A stretch of DNA of 64,000 nucleotides from Methylolobus aquaticus (GCA_004168015.1 SEYW01000011.1:1-64000); one strand, 5' to 3'; positions 7,854 through 16,633 are shown, numbered from the stretch's first letter. The notes: generated by a model from the letters alone, not told the origin. Program-made: numbers and translations.

Positions 7854-7870
7854 AAACCGTGGTCTGCCCC
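7854..7870 (+). repeat. REP-like repeat, variant copy
   Basis: The sequence aaaccgtggtctgcccc differs by one base from the copy at 5809-5825. It is inverted relative to 7501-7517, so the pair brackets the RAYT remnant as in the intact locus. Confidence 0.55.
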
Positions 7871-7910
7871 CTATTTCCCCCTATTTCCCCGTATTTCCCA
7901 GTATTTCCCC
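7871..7910 (+). repeat. Four 10-bp tandem repeats (c/g)tatttccc(c/a)
   Basis: Four consecutive 10-base units with the pattern (c/g)tatttccc(c/a) follow the REP copy, and a further ctatttccc lies at 7922-7930 after another ggtctgtcc. This looks like slippage or nested expansion of the REP flank. Nothing else is recognised between here and the gene end at 8076. Confidence 0.6.
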
Positions 7911-8075
7911 AGGTCTGTCCCCTATTTCCCTTGTGTATTGGATTCCCATCGGCATACCGTCCCAAAGGTCCGGTGTTGCACTTCATTTTGGAGCCCGACC
8001 CCCTATTTCCAACGGATCTCTCCGAAACTGGTTTCCCTACGAATCAGAAATGCGTAGCCGTATTCTTGGCTAAAA

Positions 8076-8435
8076 TCACCGAAGCTGAATCGGCGCGATG
8101 TCTATCCATGGTTGTGGGTACACGGCTATCTGGAACTGCATCGGTGCCATGTTCGGGATATCCCAAACCTGGAGCGTATATGGACCGGGCGCAATATTGA
8201 ACAAATAGTACATTCCGTCTGGACCAGAGTAAGCGAAACCAGATGCGCCGAGCATCGGACTAGAAACATTAACTGCAATACCGGCAATCGGATATGGACC
8301 TTTCATCAAACGGCCGCGAATGGTTTGCGCATTGATATCGGTTGATATGCAGACACAAAGAAACGGGGCAAAAATCGCGGCACGCCACCGCAAATATATC
8401 GCACAATCATGAGAAGCTTTTGAGCGGTACTTCAT
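8076..8435 (-). CDS. Secreted small protein with carboxypeptidase-regulatory-like fold (cassette)
   Basis: A 119-residue protein with a hydrophobic export segment (WRAAIFAPFLCVCISTD, possible cleavage at INA-QT). The mature part reads TIRGRLMKGPYPIAGIAVNV, GFAYSGPDGMYYLFNIAPG and PYTLQVWDI, the repeat logic of CarboxypepD_reg/CNA-B beta-sandwich domains (G-x-V, A-x-V, T-D-x-x-G-x-Y, L-x-P-G-x-Y). It follows the 201-residue gene on the same strand by 20 bases, so the two are probably co-expressed. The role may be adhesion or structural; no enzyme motif is visible. Confidence 0.62.
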   Translation of the reverse strand: MKYRSKASHDCAIYLRWRAAIFAPFLCVCISTDINAQTIRGRLMKGPYPIAGIAVNVSSPMLGASGFAYSGPDGMYYLFNIAPGPYTLQVWDIPNMAPMQFQIAVYPQPWIDIAPIQLR

Positions 8436-8455
8436 GCTTATATCTCCGAATTACC

Positions 8456-9061
8456 CTATCGCACAATCGGAGTTGGAATTTGTTGTGAAGTGTTGTACCC
8501 TTGGCTTGATGCAGGCAAGAAATCCACCGGCTTACGAAGCCGAATTAGTTTAGCTTCGTGGTTCACCTCGACGTCATAGTCGGTGACGCCGAAGGGACCT
8601 CTTTCCCCTTCGTTCAGTAAATGCACAACAGCTGCTATGTAGTCCTCCCGACCACTATCGATAACGAGCTTTGGAGGATCGATTAGTTTTTTTTCTTTAT
8701 TCAGGCTAACCGATATGTTTCCTCTGACAAAACCGTCCGGATAAACGACAAGGTCGGGAGGACGTATACACAGTTGGATCTTTTCATACGGGAACCGCTG
8801 CGCCCCGGAATTCAGGTTGACCTTGCCTTGGATCTCATATTTTTCTGGTGGTGCAGTGCCCCCTGCGGCTAGCGTTTTCTTTATCTCCTGAAGCTGTTCT
8901 TCTTTGCTTTCAAGGTCTGCCTTCCTGGTTTTTAGAATTGTCGTTTGGTCAGACACCTCTAAAATGGTCCGATAAGCTCCGAAGCCGGCGCCGAACCCCA
9001 ATGCCAGCATACCAAGGAGCCAAATGACAACATTTTCCTCGACTGTTTGCTTAAAACTCAT
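8456..9061 (-). CDS. Membrane-anchored coiled-coil protein of unknown function (first cassette)
   Basis: A 201-residue protein with one N-terminal membrane helix (VIWLLGMLALGFGAGFGAY) and then a charged heptad-like stretch (TILKTRKADLESKEEQLQEI). A beta-rich domain follows (YEIQGKVNLNSG, FPYEKIQLCIRPPDLVV). No known family is recognised. It is the gene nearest to the integrase, starting 41 bases beyond the GTTAGCC end of the att-like site 9102-9190 and reading away from intI. That position normally has the strongest cassette expression. Confidence 0.62.
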   Translation of the reverse strand: MSFKQTVEENVVIWLLGMLALGFGAGFGAYRTILEVSDQTTILKTRKADLESKEEQLQEIKKTLAAGGTAPPEKYEIQGKVNLNSGAQRFPYEKIQLCIRPPDLVVYPDGFVRGNISVSLNKEKKLIDPPKLVIDSGREDYIAAVVHLLNEGERGPFGVTDYDVEVNHEAKLIRLRKPVDFLPASSQGYNTSQQIPTPIVR

Positions 9062-9101
9062 AAAGATTCTCTCTCAACCTGCAAAAACTCTCAGATCGGC
9101 A

Positions 9102-9190
9102 GGCTAACATTGTTCTTTTGCAGAATCTGTCCTAAGCAAGCTTTACAGAATGTGTGACGGATGCACTAAACAGATTCTGTAAAGCGCCTA
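9102..9190 (-). repeat. attI or first attC, adjacent to intI
   Basis: It shares about 75 nearly identical bases with site A (7408-7497), ends in GTTAGCC on the minus strand and contains a 15-bp hairpin (gctttacagaatgtg / cagattctgtaaagc) with one mismatch. Its place between the divergent intI start and the first cassette is that of attI. Its likeness to site A, however, is what one expects of two attC sites. The two cannot be separated by eye. Confidence 0.5.
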
Positions 9191-9265
9191 AACTGAACCT
9201 GCCCGCTTACGGAAGCCGACGCTCGGCCGCCGTGAGCGGTCCTGTCTTCAGTCGGAAGCTAGCTC

Positions 9266-10663
9266 ATGTCTACGCCTACGTCAACGCGCGAATCCTCGCG
9301 CACCGAAAGGGAGCGGTCCTTCTGGGGTCGCTACATTGAAATGCTCCATGAATCAGGAATCAAGCCACCCTTCGACCGGTGGTTCGTCCTGCGTGCCGAG
9401 CAGTATGTCGCCGCCCATCCTGCCCGCAAGCTGAAGGATCACAAGCCCAGGCACGTTGCTGACTATCTCGGTGAGATCGGCCGCCGGGGCGAGCTGAAGG
9501 ACTGGCAGTTTCGCCAGGTGATCGATGCTATACAGAAACTCTTCGAGCTCGCCGGCGTCGACTGGCTCGGGGAGGTCGACTGGGGCCACTGGCGTGACTC
9601 GGCGCGCAACCTCGAAGGAACGCATCCGACGGTCGCCCGCGATTATGCGATGCCCGCGGCGCCGCCCGCCCCTAACCCGACGCCCTTCGACGCCCTGCGT
9701 GGAAAGCACGCGGCCTTGCTGGATCAGGTTCGGGCGGCGATCCGTAGGAGAGGGTTCTCGATCAAGACGGAGCAGACGTATCTGCACTGGACACTTCGTT
9801 TCGTCGGCTTTCTCGGCGATAAAGATCCCCGAGTCGGGCAAGCCTCGGACATAGCGGAGTTTCTGGATGAACTGGCCGTGAACCGCAGGGTTTCGGGAAG
9901 CACGCAAAACCTGGCCCTGAACGCGCTGGTATTCCTTTACCGAGAAGCTCTGGGACGCAGTGATCTGAATATCGGCGAGTTCACGCGAGCGAAGCGGCCT
10001 CAACACGTACCGACGGTCCTGACGCAAGCCGAGGTGGCGTTGTTGCTGCGGCAACTCTCAGGCACGCACCATCTGATGGCGTCCTTGATGTACGGCACCG
10101 GGATGCGGCTGATGGAATGCTCGCGGTTGCGGGTGCAGGACATCGACTTCGGGTATGGGCAAATCATCGTACGCAACGCCAAGGGCGGCAAGGATCGCGT
10201 CGTACCCTTGCCGGAGAAGGTTATTTCGGTGCTCACCAGCCACCTGGACCGGGTGAAGACGCTGCATGAGGCCGATCTGGCCGAGGGCTTCGGCGAGGCC
10301 TACCTGCCGGACGCACTGGCGCGGAAGTATCCTCAGGCAGCCAAGGACTGGCGGTGGCAATACGTGTTTCCCAGCGGGCGACTTTCAGCCGACCCGCGTT
10401 CGGGCGCGGTGCGGCGTCATCATCTGCACGAGAACGGCCTACAGAAGGCGGTGAAGGCGGCCGCCGAACGGGCCAGGATTACCAAGAGGGTCGGCACCCA
10501 CACGCTGCGGCACTCGTTCGCGACGCATTTGCTGCAGTCCGGCTATGACATACGGACGGTGCAGGAGCTATTGGGTCATTCGGACGTGTCGACGACGATG
10601 ATCTACACACATGTGTTGAACCGCGGCGGGCACGGCGTGCGCAGTCCGCTGGACGGGCTGTAG
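9266..10663 (+). CDS. intI: Integron integrase, long form
   Basis: A 465-residue tyrosine recombinase. The catalytic set is visible: Arg281 ([12 protein letters not shown]), Lys309 (KGGKD), His412 and Arg415 ([12 protein letters not shown]), His438 (LLGHSD) and Tyr447 (MIYTHV). The IntI-specific insertion between the conserved boxes is present ([17 protein letters not shown], then [11 protein letters not shown]). The core-binding domain occupies about residues 147-235. An extra N-terminal 140 residues ([17 protein letters not shown]) are absent from class 1 IntI, which is about 337 residues. It integrates and excises cassettes at attC/attI. The gene appears intact and reads away from the array. 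Confidence 0.93.
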   Translation: MSTPTSTRESSRTERERSFWGRYIEMLHESGIKPPFDRWFVLRAEQYVAAHPARKLKDHKPRHVADYLGEIGRRGELKDWQFRQVIDAIQKLFELAGVDWLGEVDWGHWRDSARNLEGTHPTVARDYAMPAAPPAPNPTPFDALRGKHAALLDQVRAAIRRRGFSIKTEQTYLHWTLRFVGFLGDKDPRVGQASDIAEFLDELAVNRRVSGSTQNLALNALVFLYREALGRSDLNIGEFTRAKRPQHVPTVLTQAEVALLLRQLSGTHHLMASLMYGTGMRLMECSRLRVQDIDFGYGQIIVRNAKGGKDRVVPLPEKVISVLTSHLDRVKTLHEADLAEGFGEAYLPDALARKYPQAAKDWRWQYVFPSGRLSADPRSGAVRRHHLHENGLQKAVKAAAERARITKRVGTHTLRHSFATHLLQSGYDIRTVQELLGHSDVSTTMIYTHVLNRGGHGVRSPLDGL

Positions 10664-10695
10664 CCGCGGGACCTAAAAGCGCGGGGAAAGCGTCC

Positions 10696-11598
10696 TCAGA
10701 AACTCCGGACCAGGCGCACGGCCGCCTCGGCGATCGTGCCGTCGCTGGTAATGCGCGCGCCGGCACCGGCCTGCAGCATCACGTAGTCGGTCACCTCCCA
10801 GTGCAGCTGCGGCATCAGCAGCAGGGCGGCGCGGCCGGTGAAGGTGTGCGAGAAGTTCGTTTCAAGGCCGGCGGTCAGATGGCCGGTTAGGTCCGCGAAC
10901 AGCGATACGTTCGCGACCATCTCGACGCGGTCGCCGCCCCGCTCGGCGCCGGAATTGCCCCGCGCGCCGAACATGCCGAGCACACTCCAGACGTCGTCGA
11001 AGCGTTTGCCGGTAAGGTACAGTAGGGTCGGCAGCCAGCTTGCCGGTGCGCGGTCGTATTGCACGATCAGCTGAGCGCCGTGGATGAACTGCCGCGCCGG
11101 GTCGACCCCGAAGGTCCATTGCGCTGCACCCTTGTAGGCGCCTAGCGTTGCGCCCTGAAACGGCGCCTCCAGTTCCAGCGCGAAGTCGTCACGCACCGCG
11201 TATTCCATCTCCGGCGCCCATTCGATGCCGCCCTCATCCAGCCCCAGCGCATCGGGTATGGCATCGCGACTCTCCGGCACCGGGCTCAGCGGGAACAGGC
11301 CGAGCGTGTTGACCTCGAACTCGCCCCGTCGCGCGCCGAGCGGGCGTATCAGGTCGAACACCATCGGTTCGGGGATGCGCGGGCGGTCGTCCTCGGCCGA
11401 TCGGTCCTCGGCGCCGAAGGGCTCCGGCCCTTCCGGCGAGGGCAGTGAGGCCGCCTCCAAATCGAACGCGCTCGCCAGCGGCACGGCATGCCAGAATGCC
11501 AGCGCCACCGCGACGAGGAACGCCGACCCGCGCCTGCCGGAAACGTGGCTGCTTTGCATCGGGCGAGGGTCTGGCTGGGGTCGGCTGGGCTTCACCAT
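10696..11598 (-). CDS. Predicted outer-membrane beta-barrel protein
   Basis: Up to 300 residues. A second ATG at 11559 gives a better signal peptide (SAFLVAVALAFWHAVPLASA) and may be the true start; neither ATG has a strong ribosome site. The mature region is low in cysteine and rich in alternating beta segments (EMEYAVRDDFALELEAPF, TLLYLTGKRFDD, PQLHWEVTDYVMLQAGAG). It ends in phenylalanine (RLVRSF), the usual outer-membrane insertion signal. No specific porin family is recognised. It converges with intI with only 32 bases between the stop codons. Confidence 0.55.
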   Translation of the reverse strand: MVKPSRPQPDPRPMQSSHVSGRRGSAFLVAVALAFWHAVPLASAFDLEAASLPSPEGPEPFGAEDRSAEDDRPRIPEPMVFDLIRPLGARRGEFEVNTLGLFPLSPVPESRDAIPDALGLDEGGIEWAPEMEYAVRDDFALELEAPFQGATLGAYKGAAQWTFGVDPARQFIHGAQLIVQYDRAPASWLPTLLYLTGKRFDDVWSVLGMFGARGNSGAERGGDRVEMVANVSLFADLTGHLTAGLETNFSHTFTGRAALLLMPQLHWEVTDYVMLQAGAGARITSDGTIAEAAVRLVRSF

Positions 11599-11811
11599 CG
11601 GCGGTGACTAACGGTTCCTGGTCGAAAGGGACCGGCAGTTTACCGAGGCCAGCTTTCAGGGGGCTTACAGCCCGCATCGGCAGCGCCGGGAACGGCCCAC
11701 GGCGTCGCGGGTCGAACCGTTTCGGTTAGCCGCGGGACGTGAAGCGTCGGTGCTGTTCCCGGCTCCGGCCGCATTGACCGTTCGTCGCGAGAACCGAATG
11801 CCACCGATTCC

Positions 11812-12207
11812 ATGATGCAGGAAACACTGACTTGTGCCCGCTGCGGTCGCTGCATGACGCCCCGTCGTCGCTGGCGCAATCGGCCGGACACCGTCCGCTA
11901 TTGTTCCGACGCCTGCCGGAATCGGCGTCTCGGCCAGCCCGACCGCGCGCTGGAAGCGGCCATCGTGAACCTGCTCGAAGCCCGCAGCGCTTCGGCGACC
12001 ATCTGCCCTTCCGAGGCAGTGCGCGTGGTGTACCCGGAACTGCCCGGCAGTGAATTGCGCCGCCATATGGAAGCGGCACGGCAGGCGGCGCGGCGCCTGA
12101 TCGCAGCGGGGAGTCTGGAAATGTTGCAACGTGGACACGTCGTGGACCCATCGACCGCCCGCGGACCGGTGCGGCTGCGACTCAAGCGAACACCACCGGA
12201 GGCCTGA
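11812..12207 (+). CDS. DUF2256-DUF3253 zinc-ribbon protein
   Basis: A 131-residue protein with two small domains. The N-terminus, CARCGRCMTPRRRW then YCSDACRNRR, is a four-cysteine ribbon of the DUF2256 type. The remainder (LEAAIVNLLEARSASATICP, EAVRVVYPE, MEAARQAARRL) is the winged-helix-like DUF3253. Two ATGs sit side by side at the start. Such fusions are conserved in Proteobacteria but uncharacterised; the zinc ribbon plus helical domain suggests nucleic-acid binding. Confidence 0.75.
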   Translation: MMQETLTCARCGRCMTPRRRWRNRPDTVRYCSDACRNRRLGQPDRALEAAIVNLLEARSASATICPSEAVRVVYPELPGSELRRHMEAARQAARRLIAAGSLEMLQRGHVVDPSTARGPVRLRLKRTPPEA

Positions 12208-12334
12208 TGGAAGCCTGCGCAACGGCGCCATGGACGCGAGCGCGGCGGCCGACCCGCGTCGTCTATCGCACGGAGACGCAACAGTCGGGCTGTAGAGACC
12301 GTTTCCCGGAACGGCGGCCGAGTCCCGCAACGCG

Positions 12335-12697
12335 ATGACTACGCTGAACGCATCCGACTCCCCCGATACGACCGGCCGCTGCCAGATCTGCGAGCGCTCG
12401 GGCCTGCCGCTGACACGGCACCACCTGATTCCGCGCTCCCAGCACCAGAAACGCTATGCGCGCGAGAGTTTCAGCCGCGAGGAACTGCTGACCCGCATCG
12501 CCTGGGTCTGCGCGCCGTGCCACAAATATCTGCATTCGGTGTTCGACGAGCGCGAGCTCGGCCGGACGCTGAATTCGCTGGATCGGTTGCGCGCACACCC
12601 GGAAGTGCAGCGCTTCGCCGTCTGGCTGGGCGCCAAGCCCCCGGGCTTCCTGCCTCGCGTCTACACGATGAAACGGCCTCGCATCGAGAAGGGCTGA
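12335..12697 (+). CDS. HNH-type endonuclease-like protein
   Basis: A 120-residue protein. CQICERSG and VCAPCHKYLH provide four zinc-binding cysteines, and LTRHHLIPRSQH carries the His-His pair of an HNH/beta-beta-alpha-Me fold. Small stand-alone HNH proteins of this type are widespread, and nuclease activity is not established for this group. It lies 127 bases after the DUF2256-DUF3253 gene in the same direction, possibly one transcript. Confidence 0.72.
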   Translation: MTTLNASDSPDTTGRCQICERSGLPLTRHHLIPRSQHQKRYARESFSREELLTRIAWVCAPCHKYLHSVFDERELGRTLNSLDRLRAHPEVQRFAVWLGAKPPGFLPRVYTMKRPRIEKG

Positions 12698-12808
12698 CCG
12701 GTAACCTGCCACGCTCTGGGCCACGGTGGCCCCAGTCGTACGGCGACGGCCTCGGGGCGACTCTTTCGGACGTGATCGGCTGGCGGATCGACCAGCGATC
12801 GAAAGGCC

Positions 12809-12837
12809 TTTTCACTTGATAGGTTCGACCGTATACA
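12809..12837 (+). promoter_or_regulatory. Possible sigma-70 promoter for the fusion gene
   Basis: TTTTCA at 12809-12814 and TATACA at 12832-12837 are separated by 17 bases, about 95 bases before the next gene start. Each hexamer matches four of six consensus positions, so this is tentative. Confidence 0.3.
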
Positions 12838-12931
12838 ATCCTCACCCGAAACGAAGCCGGGAGTATCGGGTCCGATCCGTTGGGGGCACAGAGGACACCG
12901 CTTTCCGACCTTAGAAGTACGTCCCTTCACG

Positions 12932-15607
12932 ATGGCGATCAGCATGGGCCAACGATTCCGGGCACCGCCCCCCTCGCGATTCCTTCCGTCACGCCTGTTT
13001 GCGGACCCCGCCTTCTGGCTGTTGCTCGGTTGCGCGGGATTCCTTTTGCTCTGGCCCGAACTCGGCGAAACCCATGAGCGGTGGATTCTGACGCCGAGCC
13101 AGATCATCGAGTGGAACGCCAAGCCCAAACCCGGATTGTTCAGCCACTGGAGCACCGTCAATGTGACGATGATCTCCGGCTTCGCGTTGTTCACCGCCGG
13201 GTGGATCTGGCTGGGCTTCACGGGGGCCCGTGAACTCTTCCCCGATCTACAGGCCCGCCTGGCAGCGCTCGGCGACTATGTGCCGCCGGTCCTGCGGTTC
13301 TGCATGGCCTGGGTGCTGATCTCCTCCGCCATCGGCCTGGAGCCCCGCTACGGAGTCGAGCGCTTTTCCTCGCCCACGCTGTTCGCGCCGGATCTCGAAC
13401 TGAGTTTGTTGGGCCCCATGGGCGCGGGTTTCCAATGGCTCGAACTCGCGCTAGGCCTCGGCCTGCTCTTCGGCATCTATGTCCGGCTCCAGGCCGTCGG
13501 TTTGCTGGTCCTTATCCTGCTCGCGACCCTGCTGTTCCAGGCCGACATGCTTGCGTACCTGGGCGCGTTGCTGGGCGTGGCCATCTATCTGCTGCTGCAG
13601 GGCCCGGGCAACTTTTACATCCCGTTGCCCACGCATCCGGCGCTGCTGGACTGGCAGGCGCAACTCGCCGAGATTCCGCGCCAGCGGGCGCAGGCCATCA
13701 TGCGCGTGCTGACGGGGGTGAACATCTTCTACCTGGGGGTCCTGTACAAGGTTTTCCAACCGAATCTGGTCCTGGGCATCATCAGCATCTACGACGTTCC
13801 GTTGTTCTCGGCGGCACCGGAAGGCTTCACGATGCTGATGATGCTCGTCGAGGTCGTCGCCGGCATACTCATCGTCGCGGGCATCCTGCTGAGGCCTCTG
13901 TCGCTGTTCTTTCTGTTCGCGTTTCTGTTTTTCGCTGCGCTGCTGCCGGAAAGCTGGATGGCGCATGCGCTTTACTATGGCGTGATGATTTCCTTTTTAT
14001 TCAACGGAGCGGGGCACTGGCACATGCCGGAAGCGCAAGACAAGTCGGCCCACATCGTCGTTATCGGTGGCACGGTCGCGGCGATTCATGCCGCAATGAA
14101 GGTCGAAAAACTGGTCGGACAGTATTCGAACGTCCGATTGACCCTGGTCCACGACGACCCGAACATCCTGTTCTATCCCCTGCTGCCGGAAGTCATCGGC
14201 GGCACGATGCAGCCCGGAAACGCCGTCAATCCAATCCGACGGGTACTGCCGCAGACGCATGTGATTCAGGGCTCGCTCAGTCAGATCGAGGCCTCCGCCA
14301 AACGGGTCCGGCTGCGTCTCCGGAATGAGCAAACGCTGACCATCGACTACGATCAACTGGTCCTCGCGCTGTTCCCTATCCCCAAGCTCACCGGAATTCC
14401 CGGCCTGATGACGCACGCGAGCCCGATCAACTCGATCGGCGACGCTCTCCAGATCCGGAAGAACATCATCGACCGCGTGGAAGAGGCCGAGGCCACCTCA
14501 TCTCCTGGGGACATCGAACGGCTGCTGACCTTTGCGGTCATCGGTTCCGGACAGCGCGCCTGCGCCAGCGCCGTCGAGATCTGCGAGATGCTCAATGCCG
14601 CGGAACCTTCCTACCGCGTGCTGAAGCAGCATGGATGGAAGGTTCATCTGTATGAAGACACCAAGATACCCTACAGCCGCTTCGAGGAAGAGATCCAGGC
14701 GAAGCGCGACAGGGAATTGCAGAAGGCCGGGGTCACGCTCTGCCCTGGACGCGAGGTCGTCGCACTGACGCCTCAGGAACTGGTGTTCGCCGACGGAGAG
14801 AGACAGGTCGTCGGCTTCACCGTCAACGCATCCTTCACCCTTCCGCGGGTGCAGGTCGATGACCGCGTGTTCACCTGGCCGTTCGAGCTCGACGACCAGC
14901 TCCGGTTCACGCAGAACGCGAGCATCTGGGTCACGGCGATGCAGGATCAGGATCGTGCACGCCGGTTCCTGACCACCGCCGACTGGGTTGATCTGGGCAA
15001 GGCCGCCGGCGCGAACGCCTGGGCGGCGTCCCAGGGCTACGAAACCAAGACCTACCGCCCAAAGAAGCGCTGGTTCCAGCCTTACAACATGGGGCGCCGG
15101 TCGATCTGTCGTATCGGCGGTTTCGTCTTCGGCGGCTTCCCCGCATGGCTGGCCTCGCGGGTCAGTCATCTGGCCGCTTTCCCCGGTCTCGAGCGAAACC
15201 TCCGTGTGTTGCTGGACTGGTTCCTCGATATCCCCTTCCGGGCGGACATCGCCATCCTGGCGCCCGACCCGTCATCGCGGCTGGAGCGGATTCACCTCGA
15301 AGCCGGCGACGACGTCATCCGCGAAGGTGAGACCGGGGACGTCGCCTACGTCATCGAATCCGGCCGGGTCGAAGTCCTGAAAAAGGGCAAGCGCGTGACC
15401 GAGTTGGGCGTGGGCGAGTGCTTCGGCGAGATCGCGCTGATTGGGGGCTCCACCAAACGCGTCGCGACCGTGCGTTGCCTGACGGCTTGCGAACTCACCG
15501 TGCTGGGCAAAGACGACTTCCAGGCGCTGACGCTAGGCTCAGGCGCCCTGGCCAAGGCAATCCGGACCCAGGCGGATGACCGCCTCAAGGCCTTGCGCAA
15601 ATTGTGA
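12932..15607 (+). CDS. Three-part fusion: DoxX-like membrane domain, NDH-2-like domain, cNMP-binding domain
   Basis: A 891-residue protein. Residues 1 to about 365 hold eight or more membrane helices (AFWLLLGCAGFLLLW, LVLILLATLLFQ, LFFLFAFLFFAALLP), as in DoxX/HTTM-like proteins. Residues about 375-780 align with type II NADH dehydrogenase (HIVVIGGTVAAIHAAMK, LLTFAVIGSGQRACASAVEI, GGFPAWLASRVSHLAAFPG). The FAD motif is degraded (GGTVAA instead of GGGxxG) and the usual C-terminal A-x-G-D motif is replaced by VTAMQDQD. Residues about 785-891 form a cyclic-nucleotide-binding domain (GECFGEIAL, KRVATVRCL). A membrane redox or sensory role gated by a cyclic nucleotide is inferred; a BLUF-cyclase gene lies 1.6 kb downstream. 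Confidence 0.8.
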   Translation: MAISMGQRFRAPPPSRFLPSRLFADPAFWLLLGCAGFLLLWPELGETHERWILTPSQIIEWNAKPKPGLFSHWSTVNVTMISGFALFTAGWIWLGFTGARELFPDLQARLAALGDYVPPVLRFCMAWVLISSAIGLEPRYGVERFSSPTLFAPDLELSLLGPMGAGFQWLELALGLGLLFGIYVRLQAVGLLVLILLATLLFQADMLAYLGALLGVAIYLLLQGPGNFYIPLPTHPALLDWQAQLAEIPRQRAQAIMRVLTGVNIFYLGVLYKVFQPNLVLGIISIYDVPLFSAAPEGFTMLMMLVEVVAGILIVAGILLRPLSLFFLFAFLFFAALLPESWMAHALYYGVMISFLFNGAGHWHMPEAQDKSAHIVVIGGTVAAIHAAMKVEKLVGQYSNVRLTLVHDDPNILFYPLLPEVIGGTMQPGNAVNPIRRVLPQTHVIQGSLSQIEASAKRVRLRLRNEQTLTIDYDQLVLALFPIPKLTGIPGLMTHASPINSIGDALQIRKNIIDRVEEAEATSSPGDIERLLTFAVIGSGQRACASAVEICEMLNAAEPSYRVLKQHGWKVHLYEDTKIPYSRFEEEIQAKRDRELQKAGVTLCPGREVVALTPQELVFADGERQVVGFTVNASFTLPRVQVDDRVFTWPFELDDQLRFTQNASIWVTAMQDQDRARRFLTTADWVDLGKAAGANAWAASQGYETKTYRPKKRWFQPYNMGRRSICRIGGFVFGGFPAWLASRVSHLAAFPGLERNLRVLLDWFLDIPFRADIAILAPDPSSRLERIHLEAGDDVIREGETGDVAYVIESGRVEVLKKGKRVTELGVGECFGEIALIGGSTKRVATVRCLTACELTVLGKDDFQALTLGSGALAKAIRTQADDRLKALRKL

Positions 15608-15832
15608 CCCCGTTGAAGGAGCGCCGCGCTGCGCGGTAGCCCCTCGCGGAGTCGATGATCGCGAAACCCTTGCGTTCGCATGACACCGAGTGGGGTTTCA
15701 GGCATCGACACCGAAGCGGCAGCGGGCGCGTGAAGCGCGAAGCGACCACACACCAACCGGCGATAAGGAATCCCTTCGACTTTGTTCTGGATTCGCTCTA
15801 TCATCGAACCGATTGCACGATAATGTTTCGCC

Positions 15833-16633
15833 ATGAACTTGACATTCATTGGGGCTGGCTCCGCTTTCTCGCTCGAGAGTTTTCAGTCCAACATGCTGAT
15901 CGAGAGCCGCGGAAATCGTTTGTTGGTCGATTGTGGAGGAGACGCCCGTTTCGCGCTCAATCGACTCGGGCTGGGCGCCAAGGATATCGACGCGCTCTAT
16001 GTCAGCCATTTACATGCCGATCATATCGGTGGTATCGAGTGGTTATGTTTTTCCCGGTATTTCACCAATTCATCGAGACCCGAGCTTTTCATCAACAATC
16101 GGCTGGCTGAATTGTTATGGGAGCAATCGCTGCGGGGGGGCATGGCATCGATACAGGAACGAGTTGTCGGACTGGATGATTTCTTTGCCGCGGTTCACCG
16201 TTTACCTGCAAATGGCATTTTCGATTTTGGAAGTGTCCGGTGCCAGCTGTTCTCGACCGTGCATTATTTCGACGGCTACGAGCTCGTACCCAGCTATGGA
16301 CTGCTGCTGGACGTATACCCCGAGGAATCGGAGATCGCGTCGACTGCCGCGCGGGATGCGGCCCCGCGCCGCCGGGTGATGCTGACCACCGACACACAGT
16401 TTTGCCCAACACAGTTGCGCGATTTTTATAATAGCGCAGACGTCATTTTCCAGGATTGCGAAACATCGAACTGGAAATCAGGCATCCATGCACACTATGA
16501 CGATCTGTGTACACTGCCTGATGAGATACGCGCAAAGATGTGGCTTTACCACTATTCAGACGGTAAATTGCCTGACGCGGTGGCGGCCGGTTTTGCAGGC
16601 TTTGTCAGGCAGGGACAAACCTTCAGCTTCTGA
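15833..16633 (+). CDS. MBL-fold metallo-hydrolase
   Basis: A 266-residue protein with the metallo-beta-lactamase metal motif HLHADHIGG, an N-terminal strand set (LTFIGAGSAFS, NRLLVDCGGDA) and later histidines and aspartates (STVHYFDGYE, LTTDTQF, LYHYSDG) that complete a dinuclear site as in RNase Z or phosphodiesterase-like members. Cytoplasmic, no signal peptide. The substrate is unknown; a phosphodiester or cyclic nucleotide would fit the fold but nothing in the sequence proves it. Confidence 0.78.
   Translation: MNLTFIGAGSAFSLESFQSNMLIESRGNRLLVDCGGDARFALNRLGLGAKDIDALYVSHLHADHIGGIEWLCFSRYFTNSSRPELFINNRLAELLWEQSLRGGMASIQERVVGLDDFFAAVHRLPANGIFDFGSVRCQLFSTVHYFDGYELVPSYGLLLDVYPEESEIASTAARDAAPRRRVMLTTDTQFCPTQLRDFYNSADVIFQDCETSNWKSGIHAHYDDLCTLPDEIRAKMWLYHYSDGKLPDAVAAGFAGFVRQGQTFSF

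Noticed and set aside
7871..7930. Short regular repeats as a CRISPR array
   Set aside because: The units are contiguous 10-mers without spacers and no cas genes are present.
9102..9266. LexA box upstream of intI
   Set aside because: No CTG-N10-CAG spacing is present; the CTG and CAG words occur only at other spacings.
12207..12335. Short frame between the DUF2256 and HNH genes
   Set aside because: It starts in a stop overlap and encodes low-complexity residues without motif or ribosome site.
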